Shown here in pieces: positions 10,464 through 21,610 of a DNA stretch of 64,000 nucleotides (positions are counted from its first letter, which is position 1; every line of letters starts with the position of its first letter). The DNA lies in contig NC_089855.1 of the NCBI RefSeq assembly GCF_036373705.1, forward strand, positions 49,990,318 through 50,054,317, written 5' to 3'. The notes beneath the pieces are model-generated. The model saw only the letters and a program-made list of their open reading frames with translations, did no database searches and was not told where the DNA came from. The translations under genes and the position numbers were made by a program. Origin of the DNA: Amia ocellicauda (Eukaryota > Chordata > Actinopteri > Amiiformes > Amiidae).

Positions 10464-10528
10464 TGTTGATCTTTAGGCTTAAATCGAAAGGTCAGTATGA
10501 GTCTGTCGAGCTGAAGACCAGACCTTCA

Positions 10529-10536
10529 TACTTATA
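10529..10536 (-). promoter_or_regulatory. TATA-like box of the multi-exon gene (copy A)
   Basis: TATAAGTA reads on the minus strand 65 bases before the ATG at 10463. The same word is in the same place in copies B (36706-36713) and C (60319-60326). Confidence 0.45.
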
Positions 10537-11705
10537 CTGATGGCCGGATGCCGGATCTGCTTGTAAGGCATTGTTCTGGGCTGGCCTTTGTGCCGTCCTG
10601 TTACCAATTAACATATCAAAACCAACCAATAAAATGACCCTGCATCAATTTCAAATAGAAACCAAGATGGCGACGATCTCTCTAATCTCTACTCTAAACT
10701 TTTATTAGAACCTTTTGGTCTCTCAAAAAAACATTTTTAAGCATCAAGACCTATAGTCAATAAACACTAAGAATATTTCAGGCCTTTATACGCGCTAAAA
10801 AACAACCTGAGCCAAGAAAATAACTATAAAGATCTAAAATAAGTAGCGCTTTTACAGTGATTTTTTTTTTTTTTTTAATAGCGATGCTTTGTTTGGTATT
10901 AAACAAGTCACAAACTACTCAGAACAGCGTTTATCCCCACAAAAGAGATATTTGGGTTTATTTTACAAAGCTTATAAATTATATAGTTTAAAAGTATTCT
11001 GAATGTTTTGAGACCACACGCCATGCCTACGTTTGTCTGAGCCCACCCCCGTCCCCCGTGGTGTGAGTGATTTAGCCTTGAGTGTTGTGATCTATTTAGC
11101 ATTGAGTGATCAGTTGTTTTTATTTTTTAAATGATTCCTTATCATCAGGGATTGAGCCTGCTAAAATACCTTAAAAACATATCCTTATCTTAAGTCTAAC
11201 TCTTATGAGCTTTAAGACCCTAGAATGTATTTAAGTAAAACGAATGAACACATTATGTGTGAGATAAAATATAACCACAGCTTTTTTTTTTTTTTTTTTT
11301 TTTTTTACAAAAACAATTAACCTATACCCACAAACACACACACACACACACACCCTCTTTTTTTAAATTTTATTTTTAATTAAATTTGAGGGGAGAGACA
11401 GAGCCATATACATTGGGGTTAACATAAGTACCCTATGCAAAACAGGAATTGTTAGGACCTGGGACCATTACAGACAACAGAACTTGTTGATCTTATAAAA
11501 TGCTTGGGCGAGAGAGACAGAGAGAGAGAGACAGACAGAGACAGAGACAGAGACAGTGTGAATATGATAAACGCACTATTCAAAATGGCATTGTTAAGAC
11601 CTGGGCCACTTACATGTATATTTAAAAAAGACCCCCAACCACTACAGGAAGAGCCGACCCATTCACACTCTACAGTTGACCAACAAGAACAACAAGAACA
11701 ACCGG
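10537..11705. other. Gene-poor right end of copy A
   Basis: There is no recognisable gene here. It holds CCAAT words, a YY1-like word AAGATGGCGAC (10664-10674), two long T tracts (about 10859 and 11281), a CA microsatellite (about 11335), GAGACA repeats (about 11510) and one unit of a 134-bp sequence that is tandemly repeated in copies B and C. A 64-codon minus-strand frame (10908-11102) is kept in all copies but resembles nothing I know. Confidence 0.6.
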
Positions 11706-11886
11706 TTATGGGTGGCCTTGTTGTTCAGGGTTTTAGGGGTGTACACTTTCTGACGGATATGACGTAGGAATAATTAAGGAAATAACTCTAAAATCACGCC
11801 CCCCAATTATGACGTAGGAATATTAATAAGCTTAGGGCATACGTCATAACAAAATAGGCCGCGCCCAAAAAACCCTACTATCTACT
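11706..11886. repeat. Right terminal inverted repeat, copy A
   Basis: 181 bp, the inverted match of the left repeat of copies B and C. It ends in ACT and contains three TACGTCA/TGACGTA words. The 6-bp target duplication cctgtg follows. Confidence 0.93.
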
Positions 11887-12182
11887 CCTGTGTGGTGCAT
11901 TTTCTCTCTCTCTATCTGTGATTAAATCCTTACTTATATACATATGTCCATGAACGTTTCTGGAGCTCATGTACATCACATCACACGACGGGCCGTGATC
12001 TTTTCGGTCACTTTGAAAGTTTTGCTCATGACAATCCTTTTCTATTGCGGCACGATGGCTGCCACCGAGGAAGGAAAGTCGTCCGCAGTTGGCTGCAAGC
12101 TTGCCTGAAGCGCAGGAAAGGACTTACTCGCGACGTGCCACTTAAAGACTGAAGAAGTGGGGGTCGGCCTCACCGAGAGCCC

Positions 12183-14089
12183 TGAGGATTAGCTCACGTG
12201 GTAGAGCGCTCGCTTAGCATTGTAGCGTTATGTTGGGTGTATTTGGATAAGAGCATTTGGGCTCTGAGCTGAAGCACTGATCTAAAGAAAACCTCTCCCC
12301 CCCAAAGTTATCAGATTCCCTTAGCTCATCAGCTTGGAACTGGTTTGCATCAAAGTGACAGTTTTGGGGAGGATGGCACCAAGAAGAGGCCAAATAGTTT
12401 GGAATTCTGCTATGAGATGTCTGGACAAAGGGGCCTGTAGGTGATAAAAACTCTTTGAAGTGGACGAGAGCCGAAATCCCGACATAGAGCTACGAACCCA
12501 GGCCAACCGGCATTTCCAAAAGATGGCATGGATTGACATCAGTCATAAATCAAGCCCCCCTCCAATAGGACACTGGGGGCTGAAACCGAAATCCAATCTC
12601 AAAAACTCAAGAACCAATCACCTCTTGATCTGACAGACTATAAGGAACAGCGGACAGTCTTTCTTGCTCTCTCTCACCTGAACCAGTAACTCGCTGCCAC
12701 AGCTCAACCTGTAGCTCTGTTGCCAGAACCGGAACCAGAAACCAACTAAGTCATTGCCGGCAACAGAAGAGTTAAACTGGGAGAAGGAGATTGAGCCGTA
12801 CGAAGAATTCTTTTAAAGGACTTTATTAAATAAAGAACTTTACAGACTGCGCTGCCCGCCTGTGCCCACCTGATCAGTGGAGTTTTACAGCTGGACAATT
12901 GACTAAGTCGACTGTATACGAAAGTGTCAGTCATTTAAATAGCTATTTGAGTCTTAAGAAACTTGACCCTTGGAACAAACACGGCCCTGCTTTCCTCAAA
13001 GACTTTGTCTTCAAATAAGTACGGTGAGAGACCCTGCTTGCCAAGAAGATTTTGTGCACAACCTTGGAGCCTTCAAACCAGTGGAAAATCTGTTTGGAAA
13101 CGACTCTACTTTCGCGAAACCCCAACTTCCAGGTGTATCGACTGAGTGGAAGTTCTTGGACAAAGCCGAACCGGACTGCCTTTGTTCCAAACCACACGGA
13201 CCTCGTGCCGTGTGCTGTTATCTGAGCCCGAAGCCAGAGAGGCCTCTCTGCGACGAAGTTCAGATAAGTTTAACAGTTTGGAGTTCATGATTCATGACAT
13301 TTGAGAAATCAATTAGAAATGTTAATCTGTGATTCATAACTCTAGAATGTGTAATATCATTTAGTTTTCTTAAATATAAATGTGTGTTGCATTAAACTGT
13401 TTTGCTGATAATTTTAGAAATAAAATCTGTCAACGCCGAGAAATATCTTCTCATTCCTGTTTAACTGTTTAGTCTGAAATTGACACAAGTTAATAGACAT
13501 TAGATTATTGGTGGCCCTGCCTATCCTTAATCATTGAATAATAATCAGTTAAGGGAAATTGTGGTAACAAGTAATGATAGGATCTTTCTCGGCACCTAAA
13601 CGTGAATGAGACTGATATATATGTAACGAGAAGTTACCTGACATAAATACTAACCTGCGTAGTTATTTAATGTCTGACTAATAATACTAACGAGAGACTC
13701 ACCTTCGTCTTACTAACCGGTATTGTAGTCAATGTGTTTATAACCTTTTTTGTTTAACGATTTGTGTTATCATATGTGATCCCATGGTCTTTGATTTGGT
13801 CACGGAAGTGATTTGTCTTCGATTTGTTGATCTAGAGTTGAATTGTAATTAGTTTTTCCCTTTTGTATAATTAGTGTAGTGCTACATTTAGTCTTTGTTT
13901 TGAATACATTTGACAATTTATATCTTTGGAATTGGTGTCTGCGTCCAATTATTACAGAAATTGAGTTCTACAAGATTCCAGGATTCGTGATAAGGTGATA
14001 CTATAAATTCACTTCTTTAATTGAAATGTATAAGTGTACCTTACGCTACAGCATGCGAGAGGCAGCGGGATCGATGCCCGCATTCTCCA
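12183..14089 (+). pseudogene. tRNA-Ala(AGC) split by an LTR, unit 1
   Basis: Bases 12183-12220 give the 5' half (acceptor strand, D arm, anticodon stem CTCGC and loop TTAGCAT). Bases 14051-14089 give the 3' half (GCGAG, T arm with GGGATCGATGCCC, acceptor ending ATTCTCCA). The insertion lies in the anticodon loop and duplicates GCAT. Box A and box B are now about 1.87 kb apart, so normal tRNA production is not expected. A TTTT terminator follows at 14135. Confidence 0.9.
12221..14050 (+). mobile_element. Solo-LTR-like element, unit 1
   Basis: 1830 bp with TGTAGCGTTA at the left and TTACGCTACA at the right, flanked by GCAT direct repeats. CCAAT (12614), TATAAGG (12639-12645) and AATAAA (12829-12834, again at 13419) occur in LTR order. 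No coding part and no second LTR is visible, so it is a solo LTR fossil. Four-base duplications are usual for gamma/epsilon-like retroviruses, but the class is not settled. It is older than the array amplification because every unit has it. Confidence 0.72.
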
Positions 14090-15103
14090 AGGCCTCAGGC
14101 GCTCGTGCCCCGGTTTCGGGGGAGAGTCGCTCACTTTTCTTGCCGCAGACACAGGCGCAAGGCATTGCCTGTTTGCCGTAAGGTTATCAGACACAACGCG
14201 CCGGCGACGGCTGCAGCATTAGCACGCCGGCTGGCCCTTCCGAAGTTCCCCAAAAACGACCGAGATGCCGCTTCGACGTCGTAACCCCAGGAACGACCGC
14301 AAAGGCACTCCAACCCTCAATCTTCCGATCCGAAGTCAGACCGAAGAGACTGTATGATGTTTTAGATTAAAGATAGTATGCAGACCGAGCAAGTTAGATT
14401 TATCGAGCTAGCAAACAGCCATTGAGGCACCTGTTCGGGACGTACCCTGTAGAAATTCCTGTCAACGATAAAAGGATCAAACGGTGGAGAAAAAGCCCGC
14501 AGGATGTTTGTCAAAACTCTGTTTGTGGACTGAATGGCTTTCCCAGATTGGCAGGGACTGTTTTTGGTATTGACTGAGGGACAGTTGTAAAAGACAACCT
14601 CTCACCGGACCTCTGGCATACACCAAAGAAAGCCACCTCACCTCTCCCCCGGATCTCACAAAACACAATTCCCCCCGCCCCCAGGGAAGACAGACCGCAA
14701 TCGGACTCGGGCTTGCACCTTTTGATTGGATGAACGGCCGCAAACATTCTATGTCATTTTCTTTTAAAGCTTCACTCGTGCTTGTAAAAAACCGAGGTCT
14801 CACTGAAAGAATGCCCTGACGTGGTTGCTTCCAAGCTAGCTGGTTTACAAAGTTCCTTTTCGCTTTAACGATGATTTCCAAGAAGGGAAATAATCTATCT
14901 GTAATCTGTCAACACAGGCACCTTCTACTCCGTTAAGCCACGCGGTCACCACCAGGAAGATGAACGCACCAGGCCGACCCGGAGTTTTCGCCAATTCGTC
15001 TCCAAGCCTCCCAAGAGGGAACATAAACAGGCCTTATTCGCAGACACAGGCCCTCAGGCAGGGAGACCACCGGGTCACCGCTGCTGCCCCTGCCAAGGGC
15101 CCC

Positions 15104-15175
15104 AGGTCCCACCGAGACTTGAACTCGGATCGCTGGATTCAGAGTCCAGAGTGCTAACCATTACACCATGGAACC
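15104..15175 (-). tRNA. tRNA-Gln(CTG), unit 1
   Basis: 72 nt with the vertebrate Gln sequence: GGTTCCATGGTGTAATGG start, anticodon stem-loop CTGGACTCTGAATCCAG giving anticodon CTG, and T arm GAGTTCAAGTCTC. No T run that would serve as a nearby Pol III terminator is seen downstream on the minus strand, so its activity is uncertain. Confidence 0.95.
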
Positions 15176-15310
15176 AAGCCCACTGCCCACCTCTTGCCCG
15201 TGACGAAGGCTTCTGCTCTACGCACACGTCTCGCTCTGTCGCACGGCCAAGTCCAGAGTGAGCCAAGTTGCGCCCAGAGTGCTGCGTGTGGCGGGTCAAT
15301 TCCGGAGCCG

Positions 15311-15382
15311 TCCCTGGTGGTCTAGTGGTCAGGATTCGGCGCTCTCACCGCCGCGGCCTGGGTTCGATTCCCGGTCAGGGAA
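15311..15382 (+). tRNA. tRNA-Glu(CTC), unit 1
   Basis: 72 nt with vertebrate Glu features: TCCCTGGTGG start, anticodon loop in CGCTCTCACCG giving CTC, box B GGTTCGATTCC and acceptor CAGGGAA. A TTTT terminator is at 15423-15426, about 40 nt downstream. Confidence 0.95.
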
Positions 15383-15707
15383 AGTGGATCTGTTGCTCTT
15401 CCCCTAGGACCTGTGTGGTGCATTTTCTCTCTCTCTCTATCTGTGATTAAATCCTTACTTATATACAGATGTCCATGAACGTTTCTGGAGCTCATGTAAA
15501 TCACATCACATGACGGGCCGTGATCTTTTCGGTCACTTTGAAAGTTTTGCTCATGACAATCCTTTTCTATTGCGGCACGATGGCTGCCACCGAGGAAGGA
15601 AAGTCGTCCGCAGTTGGCTGCAAGCTTGCCTGAAGCGCAGGAAAGGACTTACTCGCGACGTGCCACTTAAAGACTGAAGAAGTGGGGGTCGGCCTCACCG
15701 AGAGCCC

Positions 15708-17596
15708 TGAGGATTAGCTCACGTGGTAGAGCGCTCGCTTAGCATTGTAGCGTTATGTTGGGTGTATTTGGATAAGAGCATCTGGGCTCTGAGCTGAAGC
15801 ACTGATCTAAAGAAAACCTCTCCCCCCCAAAGTTATCAGATTCCCTTAGCTCATCAGCTTGGAACTGGTTTGCATCAAAGTGACAGTTTTGGGGAGGATG
15901 GCACCAAGAAGAGGCCAAATAGTTTGGAATTCTGCTATGAGATGTCTGGAGAAAGGGGCCTGTAGGTGATAAAAACTCTTTGAAGTGGACGAGAGCCGAA
16001 ATCCCGACATAGAGCTACGAACCCAGGCCAACCGGCATTTCCAAAAGATGGCATGGATTGACATCAGTCATAAATCAAGCCCCCCTCCAATAGGACACTG
16101 GGGGCTGAAACCGAAATCCAATCTCAAAAACTCAAGAACCAATCACCTCTTGATCTGACAGACTATAAGGAACAGCGGACAGTCTTTCTCGCTCTCTCTC
16201 ACCTGAACCAGTAACTCGCTGCCACAGCTCAACCTGTAGCTCTGTTGCCAGAACCGGAACCAGAAACCAACTAAGTCTTTGCCGGCAACAGCAGAGTTAA
16301 ACTGGGAGAAGGAGATTGAGCCGTACGAAGAATTCTTTTAAAGGACTTTATTAAATAAAGAACTTTACAGACTGCGCTGCCCGCCTGTGCCCACCTGATC
16401 AGTGGAGTTTTACAGCTGGACAATTGACTAAGTCGACTGTATACGAAAGTGTCAGTCATTTAAATAGCTATTTGAGTCTTAAGAAACTTGACCCTTGGAA
16501 CAAACACGGCCCTGCTTTCCTCAAAGACTTTGTCTTCAAATAAGTACGGTGAGAGACCCTGCTTGCCAAGAAGATTTTGTGCACAACCTTGGAGCCTTCA
16601 AACCAGTGGAAAATCTGTTTGGAAACGACTCTACTTTCGCGAAACCCCAACTTCCAGGTGTATCGACTGAGTGGAAGTTCTAGGACAAAGCCGAACCGGA
16701 CTGCCTTTGTTCCAAACCACACGGACCTCGTGCCGTGTGCTGTTATCTGAGCCCGAAGCCAGAGAGGCCTCTCTGCGACGAAGTTCAGATAAGTTTAACC
16801 TTTTGGAGTTCATGATTCATGACATTTGAGAAATCAATTAGAAATGTTAATCTGTGATTCATAACTCTAGAATGTGTAATATCATTTAGTTTTCTTAAAT
16901 ATAAATGTGTGTTGCATTAAACTGTTTTGCTGATAATTTTAGAAATAAAATCTGTCAACGCCGAGAAATATCTTCTCATTCCTGTTAAACTGTTTAGTCT
17001 GAAATTGACACAAGTTAATAGACATTAGATTATTGGTGGCCCTGCCTATCCTTAATCATTGAATAATAATCAGTTAAGGGAAATTGTGGTAACAAGTAAT
17101 GATAGGATCTTTCTCGGCACCTAAACGTGAATGAGACTGATATATATGTAACGAGAAGTTACCTGACATAAATACTAACCTGCATAGTTATTTAATGTCT
17201 GACTAATAATACTAACGAGAGACTCACCTTCGTCTTACTAACCGGTATTGTAGTCAATGTGTTTATAACCTTTTTTGTTTAACGATTTGTGTTATCATAT
17301 GAGATCCCATGGTCTTTGTTTTGGTCACGGAAGTGATTTGTCGATCTAGAGTTGAATTGTAATTAGTTTTTCCCTTTTGTATAATTAGTGTAGTGCTACA
17401 TTTAGTCTTTGTTTTGAATACATTTGACAATTTATATCTTTGGAATTGGTGTCTGCGTCCAATTATTACAGAAATTGAGTTCTACAAGATTCCAGGATAA
17501 GGTGATACTATAAATTCACTTCTTTAATTGAAATGTATAAGTGTACCTTACGCTACAGCATGCGAGAGGCAGCGGGATCGATGCCCGCATTCTCCA
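15708..17596 (+). pseudogene. tRNA-Ala(AGC) split by an LTR, unit 2
   Basis: Halves at 15708-15745 and 17558-17596 are organised as in unit 1, with the same GCAT duplication in the anticodon loop. Confidence 0.9.
15746..17557 (+). mobile_element. Solo-LTR-like element, unit 2
   Basis: 1812 bp, same ends and signals as the unit 1 copy. Confidence 0.72.
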
Positions 17597-17779
17597 AGGC
17601 CTCAGGCGCTTGTGCCCCGGTTTCGGGGGAGAGTCGCTCACTTTTCTTGCCGCAGACACAGGCGCAAGGCATTGCCTGTTTGCCGTAAGGTTATCAGACA
17701 CAACGCGCCGGCGACGGCTGCAGCATTAGCACGCCGGCTGGCCCTTCCGAAGTTCACTGCTGCCCCTGTCAAGGGCCCC

Positions 17780-17851
17780 AGGTCCCACCGAGACTTGAAA
17801 TCGGATCGCTGGATTCAGAGTCCAGAGTGCTAACCATTACACCATGGAACC
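17780..17851 (-). tRNA. tRNA-Gln(CTG), unit 2
   Basis: 72 nt, same as unit 1 except for a base change in the variable-loop/T-arm region. It lies only about 180 bp from the split tRNA-Ala because the spacer is short in this unit. Confidence 0.92.
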
Positions 17852-17986
17852 GAGCCCGCTGCCATCTTCTTGCCCGTGACGAAGGTTTCTGCTCTACGCA
17901 CACGTCTCGCTCTGTCGCACGGCCAAGTCCAGAGTAAGCCAAGTTGCGCCCAGAGTGCTGCGTGTGGCGGGTCACTTCCGGAGCCG

Positions 17987-18058
17987 TCCCTGGTGGTCTA
18001 GTGGTCAGGATTCGGCGCTCTCACCGCCGCGGCCCGTGTTCGATTCCCGGTCAGGGAA
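17987..18058 (+). tRNA. tRNA-Glu(CTC), unit 2
   Basis: Same as unit 1, but a base in the 5' strand of the T stem (CCGTG against CCCGG) breaks one pair, so this copy may be weak. Confidence 0.9.
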
Positions 18059-18381
18059 AGTGGATCTGTTGCTCTTCCCCTAGGACCTGTGTGGTGCATT
18101 TTCTCTCTCTCTATCTGTGATTAAATCCTTACTTATATACATATGTCCATGAACGTTTCTAAAACTCATGTAAATCACATCACACGACGGGCCGTGATCT
18201 TTTCGGTCACTTTGAAAGTTTTGCTCATGACAATCCTTTTCTATTGCGGCACGATGGCTGCCACCGATGAAGGAAAGTCGTCCGCAGTTGGCTGCAAGCT
18301 TGCCTGAAGCGCAGGAAAGGACTTACTCGCGACGTGCCACTTAAAGACTGAAGAAGTGGGGGTCGGCCTCACTGAGAGCCC

Positions 18382-20288
18382 TGAGGATTAGCTCACGTGG
18401 TAGAGCGCTCGCTTAGCATTGTAGCGTTATGTTGGGTGTATTTGGATAAGAGTATTTGGGCTCTGAGCTGAAGCACTGATCTAAAGAAAACCTCTCCCCC
18501 CGAAAGTTATCAGATTCCCTTAGCTCATCAGCTTGGAAGTGGTTTGCATCAAAGTGACAGTTTTGGGGAGGATGGCACCAAGAAGAGGCCAAATAGTTTG
18601 GAATTCTGCTATAAGATGTCTGGACAAAGGGGCCTGTAGGTGATAAAAACTCTTTGAAGTGGACGAGAGCCGAAATCCCGACATAGAGCTACGAACCCAG
18701 GCCAACCGGCATTTCCAAAAGATGGCATGGATTGACATCAGTCATAAATCAAGCCCCCCTCCAATAGGACACTGGGGGCTGAAACCGAAATCCAATCTCA
18801 AAAACTCAAGAACCAATCACCTCTTGATCTGACAGACTATAAGGAACAGCGGACAGTCTTTCTCGCTCTCTCTCACCTGAACCAGTAACTCGCTGCCACA
18901 GCTCAACCTGTAGCTCTGTTGCCAGAACCAGAACCAGAAACCAACTAAGTCTTTACCGGCAACAGAAGAGTTAAACTGGGAGAAGGAGATTGAGCCGTAC
19001 GAAGAATTCTTTTAAAGGACTTTATTAAATAAAGAACTTTACAGACTGCGCTGCCCGTCTGTGCCCTCCTGATCAGTGGAGTTTTACAGCTGGACAATTG
19101 ACTAAGTCGACTGTTTACGAAAGTGTCAGTCATTTAAATAGCTACTTGAGTCTTAAGAAACTTGACCCTTGGAACAAACACGGCCCTGCTTTCCTCAAAG
19201 ACTTTGTCTTCAAATAAGTACGGTGAGAGACCCTGCTTGCCAAGAAGATTTTGTGCACAACCTTGGAGCCTTCAAACCAGTGGAAAATCTGTTTGGAAAC
19301 GACTCTACTTTCGCGAAACCCCAACTTCCAGGTGTATCGACTGAGTGCAAGTTCTTGGACAAAGCCGAACCGGACTGCCTTTGTTCCAAACCACACGGAC
19401 CTCGTGCCGTGTGCTGTTATCTGAGCCCGAAGCCAGAGAGGCCTCTCTGCGACGAAGTTCAGATAAGTTTAATAGTTTGGAGTTCATGATTCATGACATT
19501 TGAGAAATCAATTAGAAATGTTAATCTGTGATTCATAACTCTAGAATGTGTAATATCATTTAGTTTTCTTAAATATAAATGTGTGTTGCATTAAACTGTT
19601 TTGTTGATCATTTTAGAAATAAAATCTGTCAACGCCGAGAAATATCTTTTCATTCCTGTTTAACTGTTTAGTCTGAAATTGACACAAGTTAATAGACATT
19701 AGATTATTGGTGGCCCTGCCAATCCTTAATCATTGAATAATAATCAGTTAAGGGAAATTGTGGTAACAAGTAATGATAGGATCTTTCTCGGCACCTAAAC
19801 GTGAATGAGACTGATATATATATAACGAGAAGTTACCTGACATAAATACTAACCTGCGTAGTTATTTAATGTCTGACTAATAATACTAACGAGAGACTCA
19901 CCTTCGTCTTACTAACCGGTATTGTAGTCAATGTGTTTATAACCTTTTTTGTTTAACGATTTGTGTTATCATATGTGATCCCATGGTCTTTGATTTGGTC
20001 ACGGAAGTGATTTGTCTTCGATTTGTTGATCTAGAGTTGAATTGTAATTAGTTTTTCCCTTTTGTATAATTAGTGTAGTGCTACATTTAGTCTTTGTTTT
20101 GAATACATTTGACAATTTATATCTTTGGAATTGGTGTCTGCGTCCAATTATTACAGAAATTGAGTTCTACAAGATTCCAGGATTCGTGATAAGGTGATAC
20201 TATAAATTCACTTCTTTAATTGAAATGTATAAGTGTACCTTACGCTACAGCATGCGAGAGGCAGCGGGATCGATGCCCGCATTCTCCA
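18382..20288 (+). pseudogene. tRNA-Ala(AGC) split by an LTR, unit 3
   Basis: Halves at 18382-18419 and 20250-20288, organised as in unit 1. Confidence 0.9.
18420..20249 (+). mobile_element. Solo-LTR-like element, unit 3
   Basis: 1830 bp, same ends, duplication and signals as in unit 1. Confidence 0.72.
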
Positions 20289-21298
20289 AGGCCTCAGGCG
20301 CTCGTGCCCCGGTTTCGGGGGAGAGTCGCTCACTTTTCTTGCCGCAGACACAGGCGCAAGGCATTGCCTGTTTGCCGTAAGGTTATCAGACACAACGCGC
20401 CGGCGACGGCTGCAGCATTAGCACGCCGGCTGGCCCTTCCGAAGTTCCCCAAAAACGACCGAGATGCCGCTTCGACGTCGTAACCCCAGGAACGACCGCA
20501 AAGGCACTCCAACCCTCAATCTTCCGATCCGAAGTCAGACCGAAGAGACTGTATGATGTTTTAGATTAAAGATAGTATGCAGACCGAGCAAGTTAGATTT
20601 ATCGAGCTAGCAAACAGCCATTGAGGCACCTGTTCGGGACGTACCCTGTAGAAATTCCTGTCAACGATAAAAGGATCAAACGGTGGAGAAAAAGCCCGCA
20701 GGATGTTTGTCAAAACTGAACTGTGGACTGAATGGCTTTCCCAGATTGGCAGGGACTGTTTTTGGTATTGACTGAGGGACAGTTGTAAAAGACAACCTCT
20801 CACCGGACCTCTGGCATACACCAAAGAAAGCCACCTCACCTCTCCCCCGGATCTCACAAAACACAATCCCCCCCGCCCCCAGGGAAGACAGACCGCAATC
20901 GGACTCGGGCTTGCACCTTTTGATTGGATGAACGGCCGCAAAGATTCTATGTCATTTTCTTTTAAAGCTTCACTCGTGCTTGTAAAAAACCGAGGTCTCA
21001 CTGAAAGAATGCCCTGACGTGGTTGCCTCCAAGCTAGCTGGTTTACAAAGTTCCTTTTCGCTTTAACGATGATTTCCAAGAAGGGAAATAATCTATCTGT
21101 AATCTGTCAACACAGGCACCTTCTTCTCCGTTAAGCCACACGGTCACCACCAGGAAGGTGAACGCACCAGGCCGACCCGTTTTCGCCAATTCGTCTCCAA
21201 GCCTCCCAAGAGGGAACATAAACAGGCCTTATTCGCAGACACAGGCCCTCACGCAGGGAGACCACCACTTCACCGCCGCTGCCCCTGCCAAGGGCCCC

Positions 21299-21370
21299 AG
21301 GTCCCACCGAGACTTGAACTCGGATCGCTGGATTCAGAGTCCAGAGTGCTAACCATTACACCATGGAACC
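21299..21370 (-). tRNA. tRNA-Gln(CTG), unit 3
   Basis: 72 nt, identical by eye to the unit 1 copy. Confidence 0.95.
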
Positions 21371-21505
21371 AAGCTCGCTGCCCACCTCTTGCCCGTGACG
21401 AAGGTTTCTGCTCTACGCACACGTCTCGCTCTGTCGCACGGCCAAGTCCAGAGTGAGCCAAGTTGCGCCCAGAGTGCTGCGTGTGGTGGGTCACTTCCGG
21501 AGCCG

Positions 21506-21577
21506 TCCCTGGTGGTCTAGTGGTCAGGATTCGGCGCTCTCACCGCCGCGGCCCGGGTTCGATTCCCGGTCAGGGAA
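21506..21577 (+). tRNA. tRNA-Glu(CTC), unit 3, next to element B
   Basis: 72 nt with canonical arms (T stem CCGGG/CCCGG). The unit's own TTTT terminator has been displaced by element B, which begins 33 nt downstream. The T6 run at 21625-21630 inside the element's terminal repeat is now the first candidate terminator, 47 nt from the tRNA end. Confidence 0.95.
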
Positions 21578-21610
21578 AGTGGATCTGTTGCTCTTCCCCT
21601 AGGACCTGTG

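Larger units (their letters stand above)
1..11886 (+). mobile_element. Adintovirus-like Polinton, copy A (right part only)
   Basis: This is the right-hand two thirds of a Polinton/adintovirus element; its left part lies before the window. Visible parts in order are the core protein, major capsid protein and protease on the plus strand, then two small proteins, the ATPase, PolB, a 67-codon frame and a multi-exon gene on the minus strand, a gene-poor right end and the right terminal repeat ending in ACT. The cctgtg duplication follows at 11887-11892. The visible frames are open. It is almost identical to copies B and C, so it is a young duplicate. Family assignment rests on the full gene set seen in B and C. 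Confidence 0.93.
11887..21604 (+). repeat. Host tRNA tandem array 1, three units
   Basis: The units are 11887-15409, 15410-18085 and 18086-21604, all in the same orientation. Each starts at the cctgtg site and contains, in order, a leader of about 290 bp with no gene, split tRNA-Ala with an LTR inside, a spacer, tRNA-Gln (minus) and tRNA-Glu (plus). The spacer of unit 1 (14090-15103) and unit 3 (20289-21298) is about 1.0 kb with no recognisable gene. Unit 2 has only about 180 bp there (17597-17779). Frames inside the units change length between units and look accidental. Confidence 0.9.

Noticed and set aside
10908-11102. 64-codon minus-strand frame kept in all copies
   Set aside because: The copies are too young for conservation to mean anything and nothing recognisable is seen; it is mentioned only as part of the gene-poor right end.
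11504-11767. 87-codon frame near the right end of copy A (also in B and C)
   Set aside because: Its start is a translated GAGACA microsatellite and its end runs into the terminal repeat.
12183-14089. A giant intron in tRNA-Ala
   Set aside because: tRNA introns sit one base after the anticodon and are short. This insert has TG...CA inverted ends and a target duplication, so it is an inserted element.
12321-15504. Many open frames of 60-170 codons within the tRNA units, recurring in each unit
   Set aside because: They recur only because the units are duplicated, overlap the LTR or spacers on both strands, change length between units and show no domain.
11887-21604. CRISPR-like or satellite array
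   Set aside because: The repeated units are about 2.7-3.5 kb and contain tRNA genes; there is no short repeat-spacer pattern.
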